Shown here: positions 1-13,000 of the stretch, one piece after another
Layout: each line of letters begins with the position of its first letter
Numbering within the stretch: position 1 is the first letter of the stretch
Assembly: GCA_020746105.1 (NCBI GenBank)
Contig: CM036642.1
Location: 3,937,501-4,001,500, forward strand
DNA length: 64,000 nt
Direction: 5' to 3'
From: Trogon surrucura
Lineage: Eukaryota > Chordata > Aves > Trogoniformes > Trogonidae
Position numbers and translations under genes: made by a program
Notes under the pieces: generated by a model
What the model saw: only the letters and a program-made list of their open reading frames with translations
What the model was told of the DNA's origin: nothing
Database searches by the model: none

Positions 1-974
1 CAATCCAGGAAACACCAGAACACATGCACACCTCTGCTCCTAAGAGGTTGTTTTCGTCTGGTATCAGGTAAAACCCAAAGAACGAACTAAAGAACGAAAG
101 TAAAGTCAATACTAATCCTTGTCACATCAAATCCACACAAACTGCTTTTGTGTTCAATGGAGTCAGAAGTTCACCCAAGGTTTTCAAACAGTGACATCCT
201 CCAGCAGGGCAGTGAGGCCAGCTGTGAACAATAACAAGACCTGGACACAAATTTTGCAAAAGACAACTATTTTTTTTTTAAGGGAAGAATTAAAAAGTTG
301 TAAAAAAAAAAAAAAAAAAAAAAAAGAATACCAAGGAAAAAAATAAAGGAAAAAAAAAAGTATGGAGGAGGGAAGCACCTCTAGAAACAGAGCAGAATGG
401 CTCAAAGCAAAGCAAGTTTGGCAGTGGGTAAAGCACAGTGGCACAGACCTTGGAAGCCTGTTGAAAACCAGGGCTCACAGCTAGACACAGGTCGCTGGTG
501 AAATGAACTGGGTAACCTCGGCTCAGTTTGGGGGTTTATGGTATGTGTGCGTGAGAGTAACAGCATGATAGACCCTTCTCGTGGGAAGCTCTGAAATGAG
601 TGAGGGGAAGAGAGGGTCCCGACCCAGAAATCCTTCCAGATTAGAGACGGCCAGGCGATCCAGTGTGAATGCAGAGAATGGCAAGCAGAAGGCAGCGTGT
701 CATGCTAATAGTGCTAAGCAAGGGCTCAGTCCTGAAGTGAATGCCTGGAAGAGTATTACAATGTCACTGTTGGCGTTGGGAATCCTTGGGGAAGGTCAGC
801 TGTGGTTTGAGTCCCTGGAGAGTTCTGCTGCTGTGGGTTCCCTTAAACAAGACCTTCGTTTGGCAGCATTTTGAAGGCACTGGAACGCCAGATGTTGCCC
901 CAAGCAGTGTTCCTAGAGAAGTTGGTCCATAGCTAGAAGTCAGAGCTCCTTCTACACATGAAGGAGGAGTCATC
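1..974 (-). other. POU2F3: POU2F3 3' UTR, probably running off the window
   Basis: Sequence after the POU2F3 stop codon. On the minus strand I see no AATAAA or ATTAAA down to base 1, so the polyadenylation site probably lies outside the window. It contains a 24-base A run (302-325, a T run in the transcript) and a MIR-like stretch. No other gene is visible. Confidence 0.6.
420..535 (+). repeat. Possible MIR/CORE-SINE remnant
   Basis: The segment follows the MIR order: a GCAGTGG-TAA-GCACAG box, CAGACCTTGGA, a CCAGGGCTC stretch, then GGGTAACCTCGGCTCAGTTT, which resembles MIR's TTAACCTCTCTGAGCCTCAGTTT. Heavily diverged, recognised by eye only. It lies antisense in the presumed POU2F3 3' UTR. 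Confidence 0.4.
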
Positions 975-1014
975 TCAGTGGAGGTAGGTAGGTTGATTCC
1001 ATCGGTACCAAGAT
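975..1014 (-). CDS. POU2F3: POU2F3 last coding exon 13 (residues 415-427, stop TGA)
   Basis: 40 coding nt after a CAAACAG acceptor. With two carried-over bases it reads [13 protein letters not shown] then TGA (977-975). Human ends SWYRWNHSTYLH, a tail diagnostic of POU2F3. Confidence 0.96.
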
Positions 1015-4000
1015 CTGTTTGCAACACAGGGAATAAAAGCCACAATTGCTGTGTCACTAACAATTTCCCTTGAAATAAAGTTCATCATTATTCTGTTTGT
1101 AACCTTACTCCAACTCCGCAACCAGCAAGTGACCCTTTGCTCCTGCAGGAAGCTCATAACAAACCCCCTGTCTTTCTAACCATCATATTCCACTGTGCTC
1201 ATGATTTCATACATTGCCTGGCTGCTGGACTTCCTCCGTGTAAGAGAAGGTCTGATTCACAGCACAGGGTGTCCGTGACTCAGAAAAGCCCAGCAGCTAC
1301 AGGTGACGCCCTTTGCTATCTGCTGCCTTCCTACTAACACAGTGTCCTCGACGTGATGGAGCAGAAACTACAAGTGCAGAGAGGGCTGAGCAGCACAGAC
1401 CGTGGCAGAGGCATCTTCAGTGAAGTAACAAGGGCTCTGAGCCCGTATGTGTGGCTCAATACTTTTGTAGCATCTAAAGGCAGGGTAGAGGAAAATCTTC
1501 AATTTTATTTCACCCGCCACTGTGGAATAGGCACTCTGCAACAGATCTCTCTGGGTGGCACTGCAGGAGAGAAAACTGGCTGTGGAGGGGGTTACCCAAG
1601 CAGAAACTGCAAAATAAGCCTTCATCTGCTTCCTCCACATGCAAGTTAGTTCAGGACAGTCCTCATGGCCAGTGTTTCTATTCAGGTTTTTGGTTTGTGT
1701 TTTTTTGTTCTTGTTACATGTTTTGGTTTCACCTCTCCTCTGTTTTTTTTAACAAACACAAGATTTTCAGGCAAAACTTGATTTACTATTTGCCTTCTAG
1801 CAGAAAAATAGACACATTGCAAGAAGCTTCAGGTTAGATGTGAAGAAGTTTCATGTAAGAAAATGCCACCACGTAGCTCCACACTGATGGAGTCTCTAAG
1901 GGCTTGCATGTTTTTCTCTAAGGTCCCATTGCTTTCCTCCCAAGCCCCCCCAAAGCCCTTGCCAAGGAGACAGCTGTGAGCCCCTGCTGCCTTACCCTGA
2001 AGAGTTGAAACCGGACGAGTTCATTGCAGCTTTAGCATTAGCCTGGGCTGTGCTGGGGCTGCCAGCATGTAGTGTGCAGCCAGGGGAGGAAGGCCTGCTG
2101 GAGTTCCCTGGGGAACATGATGTTACTGTATAGCAGAGAAAGCAGAATAAGACCAGGACCTCATTTTCCTGCCAAGGACAGCCCGAATCCAGACAGTTCC
2201 ACCATATCTAGTACCCATCCCATCGTCTGAACACCCGACTTGCTGTCTGCTCTGCAGCAGCAGGGCAGAACCAGAGAAGGTGAGGGGCTCCAGGGCTGCC
2301 TCCTCTGTAGCTCTTGGTTTCTATTACCGTGAATCGCATTTCTCAAAGGAGATCTGATGACGTTTTGTTGAAAAAACGCAGTAACCTACCCCCAAGCACT
2401 CCTCTTGTTTGGCTTCTAGGTGTGCCTGGCTCCCAAACCTAAGAGCACCCCAGTAAAACTTGCCAAGGATTACCCTGGGAATGTCACTGTGCCCAGACTT
2501 GGCTATTCTTACCCTCCTCACTAGTTATATGGGGATACTTTCCCTGGCCAAACCCAGGGATCTTATTAAATACAGCTTGCAAATGTGACCTTGACACCAG
2601 GTAGTTAGAGAATAAGAGCAGAGGAAGAGGGAAGGCAATGGTGACTGAGGCAGATTTCTCAAGGCTTACCAGCCCCAGGCATGTTGCTGTGCACTGGATT
2701 GACGGAGAGGGGTCCCAAGGACCCTGAGGTAGAGACCTAGAGAGAAACAGGAACAAACAGTGAGCACTTGACTCAGACTGGATGAAACTTCCCAGCTCAC
2801 GCTTGGGTCTTGGGCAGAACTAATTCCTTTTCCTTTAGAGAGTTCTTGATGAGTGAGGATTCTCAGATGAAAATTCACAATTTGGTGGCTGCAATCAAAG
2901 CGAGCCCAGTGCGTTTGTTGTTCAACTGTGATACTTTAACTAAAGGCAACACGCTGTTCAGAATGCCTGATGAGCAAAGGCATACTTGGAACAACACAGT
3001 CACCGGAAAATTATTCAAAGATACTGCTTGAAAAATTTATGTCTTGCAAGCAGCGTTTTGTGTTTGCGACTGTGAGACCAAATGTGTTACGCAACAAGTG
3101 ACCAAACTTCTTGTGATGTTTTCCTGCCTTCTGATGGATAATTCCAAAACCCAAGAGATTTCAAGATAAAACATCGCCTGCGAGAACATACTCTTCCTCC
3201 CACTCGTGTGCTCCAGCACTAACAATGCTGTAGGGAGGTTCCTGCCACTTTTATGTGTGAAAGAAACAACTAACTAGCAGAAATGCAATAGTGGCTTGTT
3301 GTCCTCAGTAGATTACAAGGACATGCCTTCACTCTCAGCACACGCTGGCAGGTGTAGTCCGTGCTGAGCTGTGGCTTGCCAGCAGGTCAGAGACTTGCAT
3401 GTGCAAGGAAATGCCCCGTCCTGATTCCTTTCCCAGCAAATCCTGCTACATCTCCCCCACCCTTTTCTCTTCCTGCCTGGGATGGCATACAGAACTCCTT
3501 AAGCCAAATCCGCTCACCAGTCTGGAATTGTAGATGGGTGATTTGATGGGGGATGGGATCGGGCAGCTGATGCGTTTTTCCTTCTGGCGACGGTTGCAGA
3601 ACCAGACCCGAACCACCTCTTTTTCCATGGACAGCTGCTCTGCTATCAAGGATATCTCCTCTGAACTGGGCTTGGGGTTCTGCTGAGAAAGGGCAGGAGG
3701 TTAAAGAAAGCCCTGAGGAGCTATAACTTAGAGCATCAGTGTAAGCCTCTGCTGCTGGAAGGGCAGAAGACAAGGGTAGGTAGGGTTGGCTGTAAACTGG
3801 GAACAGGAAAAAAATTTGCTGCTAAGACAAAGCGTAAATATTTGGGTGACAGATTACAATCTGTGAACCAGAAAGCGACTCTGATTCAACATCAAGTTGC
3901 ACGGATTTAGTGAGGGATGAGTCATAGTGCCTGTTATTGTATAAAGCACCACGATCTTTGATCTTAACAGCACCCTAAATCATTGCTTGGGGGCAGCTAG

Positions 4001-7000
4001 GGACTGGTGGTCTTTGTATCTCACAGGACACATGTGTTTGTAAATCTACCTGCACCATCTCAAAAAAATCTATTTCCTTCTTCCTCCATCTCCCATTTAA
4101 AAAGGGAAATAATAGTAGCTGTCCTTTCCTCTGAGTCACTTATCTTCTGGTGCATTTGATGACCAAAAAAGAGAGATATCTTTTTTTTTTTTTGAAGATT
4201 CAGTGCTACTGTGACCTAGCAAATGCCAAACTCAGTGAGAGTTCACAACGCATTGAAAGATTCTCCCCTCACATCTTGAAATCTTTTCTCCAGCGTGGAG
4301 CGAATGTTGGTCTCAATGCTGGTCCTCTTCTTTCTTTTCCGTCCAAACATCTCATTCACCGAGGGGTAGGAATTGGCAGTGCTCACTGAAGAATCCAAAG
4401 GAGCAGATTCTGGGGAAAGAGGGAGGGGGAAGGTGGCATTGAAGAAAATAACGAGTTCTTCTCCTCTCACCCTGTCCAAGACTGGTGGCGTTTCTGCATG
4501 TAGCATGGCTTACCTGCATCACTCAGCCACTTCTCCAGCAAGGGTTTGAGCTTGCACATATTCTTAAAGCTCAGGTTGAGAGCCTCGAAGCGGGAAATGG
4601 TGGTCTGGCTGAAATCGTTGCCATAGAGCTTCCCCATGGCAAGTCCAACATCACCCTGCCAGAGAGGATCCAAATCACAATATGATCTCAGAAAAAAAAC
4701 CGCCTCACAGATTTCTATTGTCACAGCAACTCTCAGGCTGCTTCCAGAATAAGTTCAGCCTTGTTTCCACTACCTGCCTTCCACAGAAGCACCTTTCTTT
4801 CCCACAGGAACCTGCCCCAAGCCTTTGTGTATTGAAAAAGGTGCAGATGAGGGCATGGTAGTGAAGTATTAGGAAGGGTTTGTCTTCATATGTTTGGAAG
4901 GGGATGCCTCAAAGAAAGCCAAGCCTTCTCTAATCCAGCCCTTCTTCCACCCATGCCCCTGCCACAAACTCCCCCAGTCCGTGTTCCCAGGTGACACCAC
5001 CCTTCCCATGGATGAGGCTGCTCACCTGCGTGAACCCCAATTTGATTCGCCTTTGTTTGAAAGTCTTAGCAAATTTTTCCAGCTCCTCCAGGTCACTAGG
5101 CTCTTCAGATGCTCCTGAGGGAGTGAGGTGCTTTGCCACTTGCAAATGCTGGGGTACGTCCAGGTGGGGTTCAACCGATGAGCCAGGCAGTCCTGAACGG
5201 CCCACAGCCTGTTAAAAAAAACAAAAAAAAAGAATGCACAGAGTCACAACAATAGAGAAGTACACAATTTCCCCTGCCATTTGCTCGGAATGAAGCAGCA
5301 TCTTGTGCAGACGGGTGCTTCTCAGGGTGGGACGGTGTGTTGAGGCAAGTTACCTGTGATGCCAGGCTGGGTCCTGGCTGGGAAAGGAGAAGGCTGCCCT
5401 GTTGCTGAGGGAAGGAGAGGATGTTTGGCTGCAAAGCTGAGGAGACAAAAAACAAATAAATATACATCTGATCAGACCAGCTCCTTCACCAGCACGTGGG
5501 CAGCTGAACATCACTCCACAGGAATGGCTCACGCAGCTTGAACGTCAGCCCGTGTCCAAAATATGAGAATTCCAGCCATTACAAATGCAGATGGCTCTGA
5601 GTTGGATATAACTAAATTACCATAACAATACAGGTAAAATATCTCATCCACTGATCCCTGCATGTACCTCATTAGTCTAAGGCTGAACTAGGGTACAGAC
5701 ATTTTCTGTAGACATCTAACATAGATTTTAGATGCCAAGCAGCAGAGAATCCACTGCATCCTTAATGGTCTCTCCTGGTGCTTAAACACTGCAGCTGTTT
5801 AAAAAAAAAAAAGTGCACCTTATTTCCAGTAGAAGCTGTTCTGACTCCAACTTCCAGCCACCTGAGCTTGGAAAAAAATCCTCATCATACAGTTAATCTC
5901 ATGAGCCTACCCACTCTGTTTGCTACTGCACAGTTAATTTTTAAATGTCATTTTGAAGCCATCAGATCCTTTCTTTTCTACTCTACTCTATTTCAAATAA
6001 ATTGAATTTCTTCTCAAATATATCAAGTGAAAGAAAAAAATGAAAGAAAAGAAGGGAAATCTATAAAACTAACAAAAACTAGTATTTATTCAGACTGCAT
6101 AATTGTTTAGTTGACAAACTGCCAAACACAAGCCTGTATCTTTTACAGAGAATGTCCTAAAGGATCAAGAAGTAGCATAGGTCCCTAGAAATTTAGTTAG
6201 GTTCCTCAAGTCTGTTGTGAGTGAAGCCTGTAGAATTTAGTGAGGATTTATAACCTTTCTTGAAACAATCAATATATTATATTGATTCTAACTGACAATA
6301 ACAGGGAAAACTACAGAAAATTATGGACTTGTGGTTAAAAAAAAACCAAGTAAATCTCCAGAATCAATCACTCCCTCCTTCTCTCTCTGTCTTTTTTAAT
6401 TTAGATCTGAATGTGCAGGATCCCATTTATTTATTTAGAGTGGCATTTCAATAAGCCTTCTCCAACACTGGAACAACTTTGCATTTCAAATGCAGGCTGG
6501 TAATGAGGTGCACATTTTTAACAGCGAAGGTAATTAATCAACAGAATGGCTTGCCTAGGGACATGGCGGATGCTCTGTCATTCCGAGTCTTTAAAATCAT
6601 GATTGAACACCTTTGCGAAAGCCAAGCTCTAGCTCAAGTGAAAATTATGGACTGGATTCAGGAATCGCCAGTTCGACAGCTGGTGGGAGCGAGGCAGTGT
6701 TTTTGTGAGATGAAGACTTCAATATTTTGGCTGTCGGTATTCCCTGCATCTACCTGGCTGCCTGTTCCCACTTCAATGGCCCAGAACTTTCACCCCTTAT
6801 TCAAGCATGCCAGGACAAGCTCTTTGAAGGGCTGCATGAGGAATCTCATCAGGACGTGATCAACCAAACCTGGGAACTTACCTAGCTTTAAAAAACCATA
6901 GAAACCAAGCTGAAACACATGTCCCCTTGGAAAGGTTCAGCCTGCAGTCAAGCCATTTGGCCATGAAATCCACCAACTGATGTACCCACCAGTCAGAACT

Positions 7001-10000
7001 TGGGAAACATTTAGAGCATTCCCACAACGGCCCAAGGGACAAATTTCAGTAGTTTGTGCATACCTTCTGTATGCAGAATGCTCCACCTGTATCTGTGCCA
7101 ACCAACAAATTCCACAAAACCTATCTGTGCCTTCACTTTCACTCCCCAGGGGCAGTGCACGCATGCAGCAAAGGATCATGACAACCTGGCAATCATCTAA
7201 TCGAATGGGAGCGCTCTTGCACAAAAAAAGCCAGCTGCTGGCCAGAGCACCCAGTCTTTTTCAAGTCTGGAACCAAAAAGGGTCATGGCGAAACAAGTGG
7301 CTATCTGTTGGAGGGGTTGTAGCTGCCAAAAGGAAGCCACTCAACACTTGAACTCCACAAAAGGAAGCAAGTTCTGTTTTGCAGTATTATAATGTGTTTC
7401 CTATTATATCTGAATAAAAGCAGGCAGTCAGCAATAGATTATCCTGACCCTGACATCTCAAACTAAAATCTTGATTATTGATAAATATACATCAAGTGAT
7501 TTCTTTATACTTCACTCAGCATCGTTTACCAGAGAGAAGAATTTATATACTGTCAGTGAGAACCAGGCTTACCACTTGCTGCGATATAGATTTTCTTTTG
7601 GAGCATAGATACTAGTCGATTCAAGCAGTAGAGATTTTAAGGTTATAATTCTGCATTTTGATTCACACAGAGGGATCTCTGTGCCGAAATAAATCAACAA
7701 TGTGAGCAAAGGATTCAAGTCCCTTTGCATTTGTCAGGTTATACATCAAAGCCCATGTTTGTCCACCAGCAGCAAAAAACTTCCTCAATGGCACAGCTGT
7801 GTCCCTGTTGCTGGAGAGACGCCATAACAGTATCAGCAATAAAATTAGAAACGCAAGGACTTTCTCAAGCAGGGAGTTCAGTCCTCGGTCCTTTTGGTAG
7901 TTAGACCTCCTGCCCTCTCCTGCCCTGTGGCTTGGAGTGAGATTTGGAAACAACCACTGGCAAATCCAAACCTCTCAGCGCTCATCCCCAGCTTGCTCCT
8001 GGCTATGTTAGACCTCTTTGTTCTGGTGCCAGCATCATCCTTGCACCAGAACAGCTCAGCTCCTTCCCTGGATTTGCTCACCCTCTAAGGTAGAGATCAA
8101 CTCAATTTCTCGCCAGTTTTCTGAAAGAAACCAAGAGTGCTAACCCAGGGAGCCCAGGCAGGCTGCAGCTGCTCCCCAGGGAGCTGGCTCCTTGCCCTTT
8201 TGCTCAAAGCCCACCGCTTGCTATCCAAACTTTCAGAGGTGGGATCCCCCGAGCCTGGCCCCAAGGTGGCACTCTTAGCCCATAGAAGACACGGGAGCAT
8301 CTCCGGAGCCGGACCCTTCCCGGAGCAGCTACCTGCGTGCAGCATCATCCCAGGTGTGGAAACCAGCACTGGGGAGAAAGGCATCCAGTGACATAGCAGG
8401 CAACAGAGCCCATCGTGCTGGGAAAACGTAACAGACTGAAAGTGACAGTGATGAGGAGGGAGTTTTTCCTATATACGCATCTGCTCTATTATAACAACAC
8501 CCATTTGAGCTTTTGTGGCTCTTACCTTGTTGCCCAGCCTGAGACTGAGACAGAAGAAACTGGGGAACGGACTGCATATGGCCGGGAAGCAATACAAGCT
8601 GCTGCAGAGTGTGAAGAGAGCTCATATCCTATGGCAAAAACAAAGGGAAGGAGGAAACTCAGACAGCATCGCCTCTCCTACGAAGCTTCCCTGCTCTTTT
8701 ATATTTTTCCTTCACCCCATTCACACTTTTCATTTATGTGCCGACACGCTGGATTTGGGTATTTTGTGTGCTTGAGCAGCTACAGATCCAGAGGTGTTCC
8801 AAGATCTGGAGTTTTCAGCTGTGTAAGGATTCTGTGCGCACACACAGACATCCACATAGAGAACTGTCTTTCACCCTAAAAACTTAATTCTTGGAAGCGG
8901 CATTTCTGATCCACTGGCAATCAAAACCTTGTCATTAGAGGTATCGGTGAAATCTTTTGGATTTCAATTTCTTCCAGACAACACACTTTCAGAATGAAAT
9001 CCCCAAAATTACACAGGAAAGTGCAGCTAACTGTCCCATCTCATGAACAGAGATCCTACTTTTTATAGAAGGCTGATTTCCCAGCCAGTCACATTCCAGG
9101 ATGGGAAAAAAGCAATGTTCATGTTCAACAGCAATTGTCTACATTAACAGCAAACAATTGCAATGGACACAGTAACTGGATCCGAAAATGTTTCCTTTGC
9201 CACGTATCTGCCAGGAATACTTCCTGCGTTACGCAGAGCAGGCAATAAGTACTGAAAGATCAGGATTACATCCTAGTGCTCTTTCAGATTACAGGGGTCC
9301 CAACCCTAGGTACTTTATTGGGATTAGAGGATAAGAGTTTGCATGGGGTAGACTACACACACAAACACCTGTCTGTCTTTAGAGGTACACTTTTAAGCAA
9401 CTCATTACTCAATAAGACGAGCTCTTTGAGCTTCTCAAGAACTGCTTTGAATCTTTGGGGAAATTGAACAGTCCTGGAATTGTGTAAGAAATCTGAACAC
9501 TCTGCAAAAGAATGAGTGAAGAGATTACTAGAGCAGCAGTGTGACCTTCTGGCATCTGACTCTCACCAGAATTTAGCAAGAACTGGGTGGTAAACTCCAA
9601 TTATTTAGCTTGAAAAAAATCAAGAAACATTTCCTCGAGGAAGTAGTTTTTTCTCTTGTGTAAATCAATTTGAGTCTGCATATTCAAGGATGGCCACGCT
9701 GGGTCAGATCAAGAGTTAATCTAGCTTAGAATACTATCTCCAACTGGAATTAACCAGATGTTCATCAACGAGGAAGAACATATCAAACACTTCCCCTTGG
9801 CGTTTTCTCAGCCTCTGATTGTTTTCAGTTCAAGGGATTTCCCAAGCACAGTATGGTTGGCCTACTCAGTAAACACTCGAAATCTTTTCCAAGCACATGT
9901 CCAGTCTGCCTTTGAATCCATGTAGGACTTTATGCAGAAAAAAAAAAAAAATGAGGCTGAGGAGGAAGCTGACTTGTGCCAAAAAATTCACCTTCCCAAT

Positions 10001-13000
10001 TTAGTGTCCGTCATACCCTCAAGTCTCCTTTTACCCCTGCCATAGGTCATTTGGCAAGTGTCTCAACACCAGTCTCTTCTCCAGAGGTTCTGAGCTGTTT
10101 CAGACTTGTGGGTCCCCAAAGCCCAAAGTCACTTACCCCTGCGATTTGGCTTCCGGGCATCATTGATGATCCCTGCACAAGGTGACCCGACCTAGGCGGG
10201 ATTGCCGATTGCAAGGAATCGCTGAGGTCTTCAGTTTTAATCTGAAAAAGCCCAACGTAATTGTAGCGTTAAGGAACAGAGATAATGTAGCATTAAGAAG
10301 CGGAGACAAGGGGATGCAGGAAGCGTGGGACTGCTAAGAGTCGGAGAGGCTGGAAGGGATGGCAGAGAAAAGTCAGAGGTTAGGACTCACTCCTTCCAGC
10401 CCTGGTTTTGCAGAAAGACATGGCCATTTCCCACTTCTGCTCTCCAGTTCATAACATGGACATGGTTTTTCTGCTCTGCCAACCCAAGGGGAGGCTTGCA
10501 GTCCGCTCAGTTAAAACACATGGGTTAAAACACTTCAGAAAGTCACCAAGTTCCAGTGACTTAACTAGGTTTAAAAAGCATGCTTTCCTCAAACAAAACG
10601 CAGGGGCATTCTGTGGAGTTATAAAAGAAAGACACAAAGCAGTTCTTTATAGATCACAACTCACAACCTGATGGTGGCTTTGGCTATAAACAGCCCCTCA
10701 TTTTTTTCCCACAGGTACGGAAAGTTCTCCATGTTAATTTCTAACATTGCTACTACATTAAACAGACACCCAAACAAACAAACAAAACCCAGAAATACAT
10801 GTTACATGACTTTGTACTAGCCAAAATCCTTTGGTCGGGCTGACTGGGACAGGAGAGAGGGGAGATTTTGAAAGTTTTTAGGTTAATTCCTGCAAGCAGT
10901 CTGAGGAGCATCTATGCACAGATGCCATGCATAGGAGGCAGAAAAGTCATACAGAGCACTTATAACACACTTTCTCTGAGAAAAGACCCAAGCAAACACT
11001 TTGCAAACCTAGGCTCAAGTTCTTCCTAAGCATGAGAATGCCTGGAACAAAGCTCACATGATGAGTCCCATTCCTCACCCAAGCCTTTACAGTGCAAAAA
11101 GAGCCTCCAGCTTCCACAGACTAGAAAAACCAGGAAGGCATCAGTAAGGACAGGTCTTAAAAACCCCGTCCATGGGCTCAGCATTGCAGGTTCACACTTA
11201 CTACTAGGGTTGAACTTCACCATCTGCCATGCAATTACTCCCGAGGCCAGCATCCCCCAGAAGCCAAGCAGGGTGGCATTTGCCCGAGTTCTGCAGTGCT
11301 GCTGTGAACTTTAGGTCATACAACCTCCTACCAGCAGATGGGGACAAGAAATCCAACTTTTAAAAACAATGGCGCAAGCATGCATTTTAGGCTGGGGGAG
11401 GTTTTATTTCAATTTCACTCAAGCAAGCCAATACACAATTCTCCACAGAAGCAAAGGGAAAAAACGTGATCACAAGAGGCTCGTAGCTGTACGGGCCTTG
11501 CAACATTACTCTCTGCATTTCGGAAGGTACTACACCGAGTGAAGAGAATTACATCTCCTTTCACTACAACTACAGCTCCGGACGCTGCCGAAACTAGTTT
11601 TGCAATAATAGTAGCTCCTTGCAACAAGAGTTATACATGGTATGAATTCCATTTCTTTCCTACCTTTCATGTTGGCATGATAATCCCTCTTAGACTGGCG
11701 CGAAAAGAAAATCAGCTGGAAAGATCTTCTTGATCACTATCAGTGTGGATAGTGTCTAAGTTACTAAATGCTAGACAAATACTCAGGAGAATACACCGTT
11801 ACCCTTGAGCCATCCAATCATTGCAGGCAAATGGTTTTATGCACATTTTTCTTTTTGAGGGTGCATTAAAAAGAAGCCATCCAGGCCAAAGAGAAGAAGA
11901 AAAAAAAAAAGATAAGTTACCCCTACTTGCAATTCATGTATCTGCCTCACACAACGCAGCCATCCAAGTCTGAACAGTCCCCAAAAAGAAAAGTTATCCA
12001 CGTCTTAGAGAAGAAGGCACTTGATCCCAATAGGAGTGGAGCACTGGAGAAGCACAAGCCATTTCCAAACTGAAATCAATTTTTACAGCTGCCAAGTGGA
12101 ATGATCTGGAAGCGTTCCAGGGTGAAAGGGGTGTGTAGCTGCATCCCGGCATCGCACAATATGAGAACGGGAGGTGGGTTTGGCAAAGGACCGGTTCCCG
12201 ATTTAAAAACAACAACATCTCCCACTGCTCCTTCCCCCGTCCCTGGAATTCTCTGGCTCCCTCCTGCGCAGTGGGCGGGAACCTGGGTGTTCTTGACAAA
12301 TCCTTCTCCCCTGCACCTATTTTCATTGGGTTTAGGCTCAAATTTACCTCTCCCTCCTCTTCCTCTCCCCAACAGGTTTGCAGCTGGCTAATTGTTCATT
12401 AGCAAGAGTTCGGGGTATATCCAAAACTTTTGGGATGGTTTATGCAAATCCTGCACCTTCATTTTTTCCCTGGCTAAACCAGCAGTATTACCAACCGTAC
12501 ATTAAAAAACCAAACCCAAAAACCCCAAAAAACCACACACATTGTGGGCGAGGCCACTCAATATCATGAGACTCCCTTAAAATAATGTAAATTTCAAACT
12601 AATAAAACAAGGGGAGGAGCTGTCTTCTCCTTTCCCAGAGCATCTGACTCATATTTGCAGGCTTTTTCTAAAGATGCGAGACAAGTTTTCTTTAAGGAAC
12701 TAAAGAAAGTTGAAATTATCACAGAATCACCTCACGTAGGTATTTGATGTAAAAACATCGCAAGTGAGCAACAGTGATTTAGTTAAAACCAGGACCAGAT
12801 CCCACTGTGGTTCCCCAGGACCTTGGTTTTACGTGGCGATCTGGCCAGTCAGGGAATGGCGAACAAGGTTTGGGGAAGTCTAAAGAAAAACAAATTTGTG
12901 AAACAGCGGGGCAAAGACACGCAGTGCAAACACATTTCTTGCCCCTTGGGCTGGAGGGGATTCTCCGGGCAGGGCTGGGAGCAGCTTCCAGCTCCTCCGG

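Larger units (their letters stand above)
1015..5353. other. Short POU2F3 introns 6-12
   Basis: Introns 1015-1995, 2126-2669, 2737-3517, 3680-4272, 4410-4513, 4656-5025 and 5209-5353 interrupt the seven 3' coding exons (7-13). I see ordinary intronic sequence with pyrimidine tracts at the acceptors and no additional gene, RNA or recognisable repeat. Confidence 0.7.
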
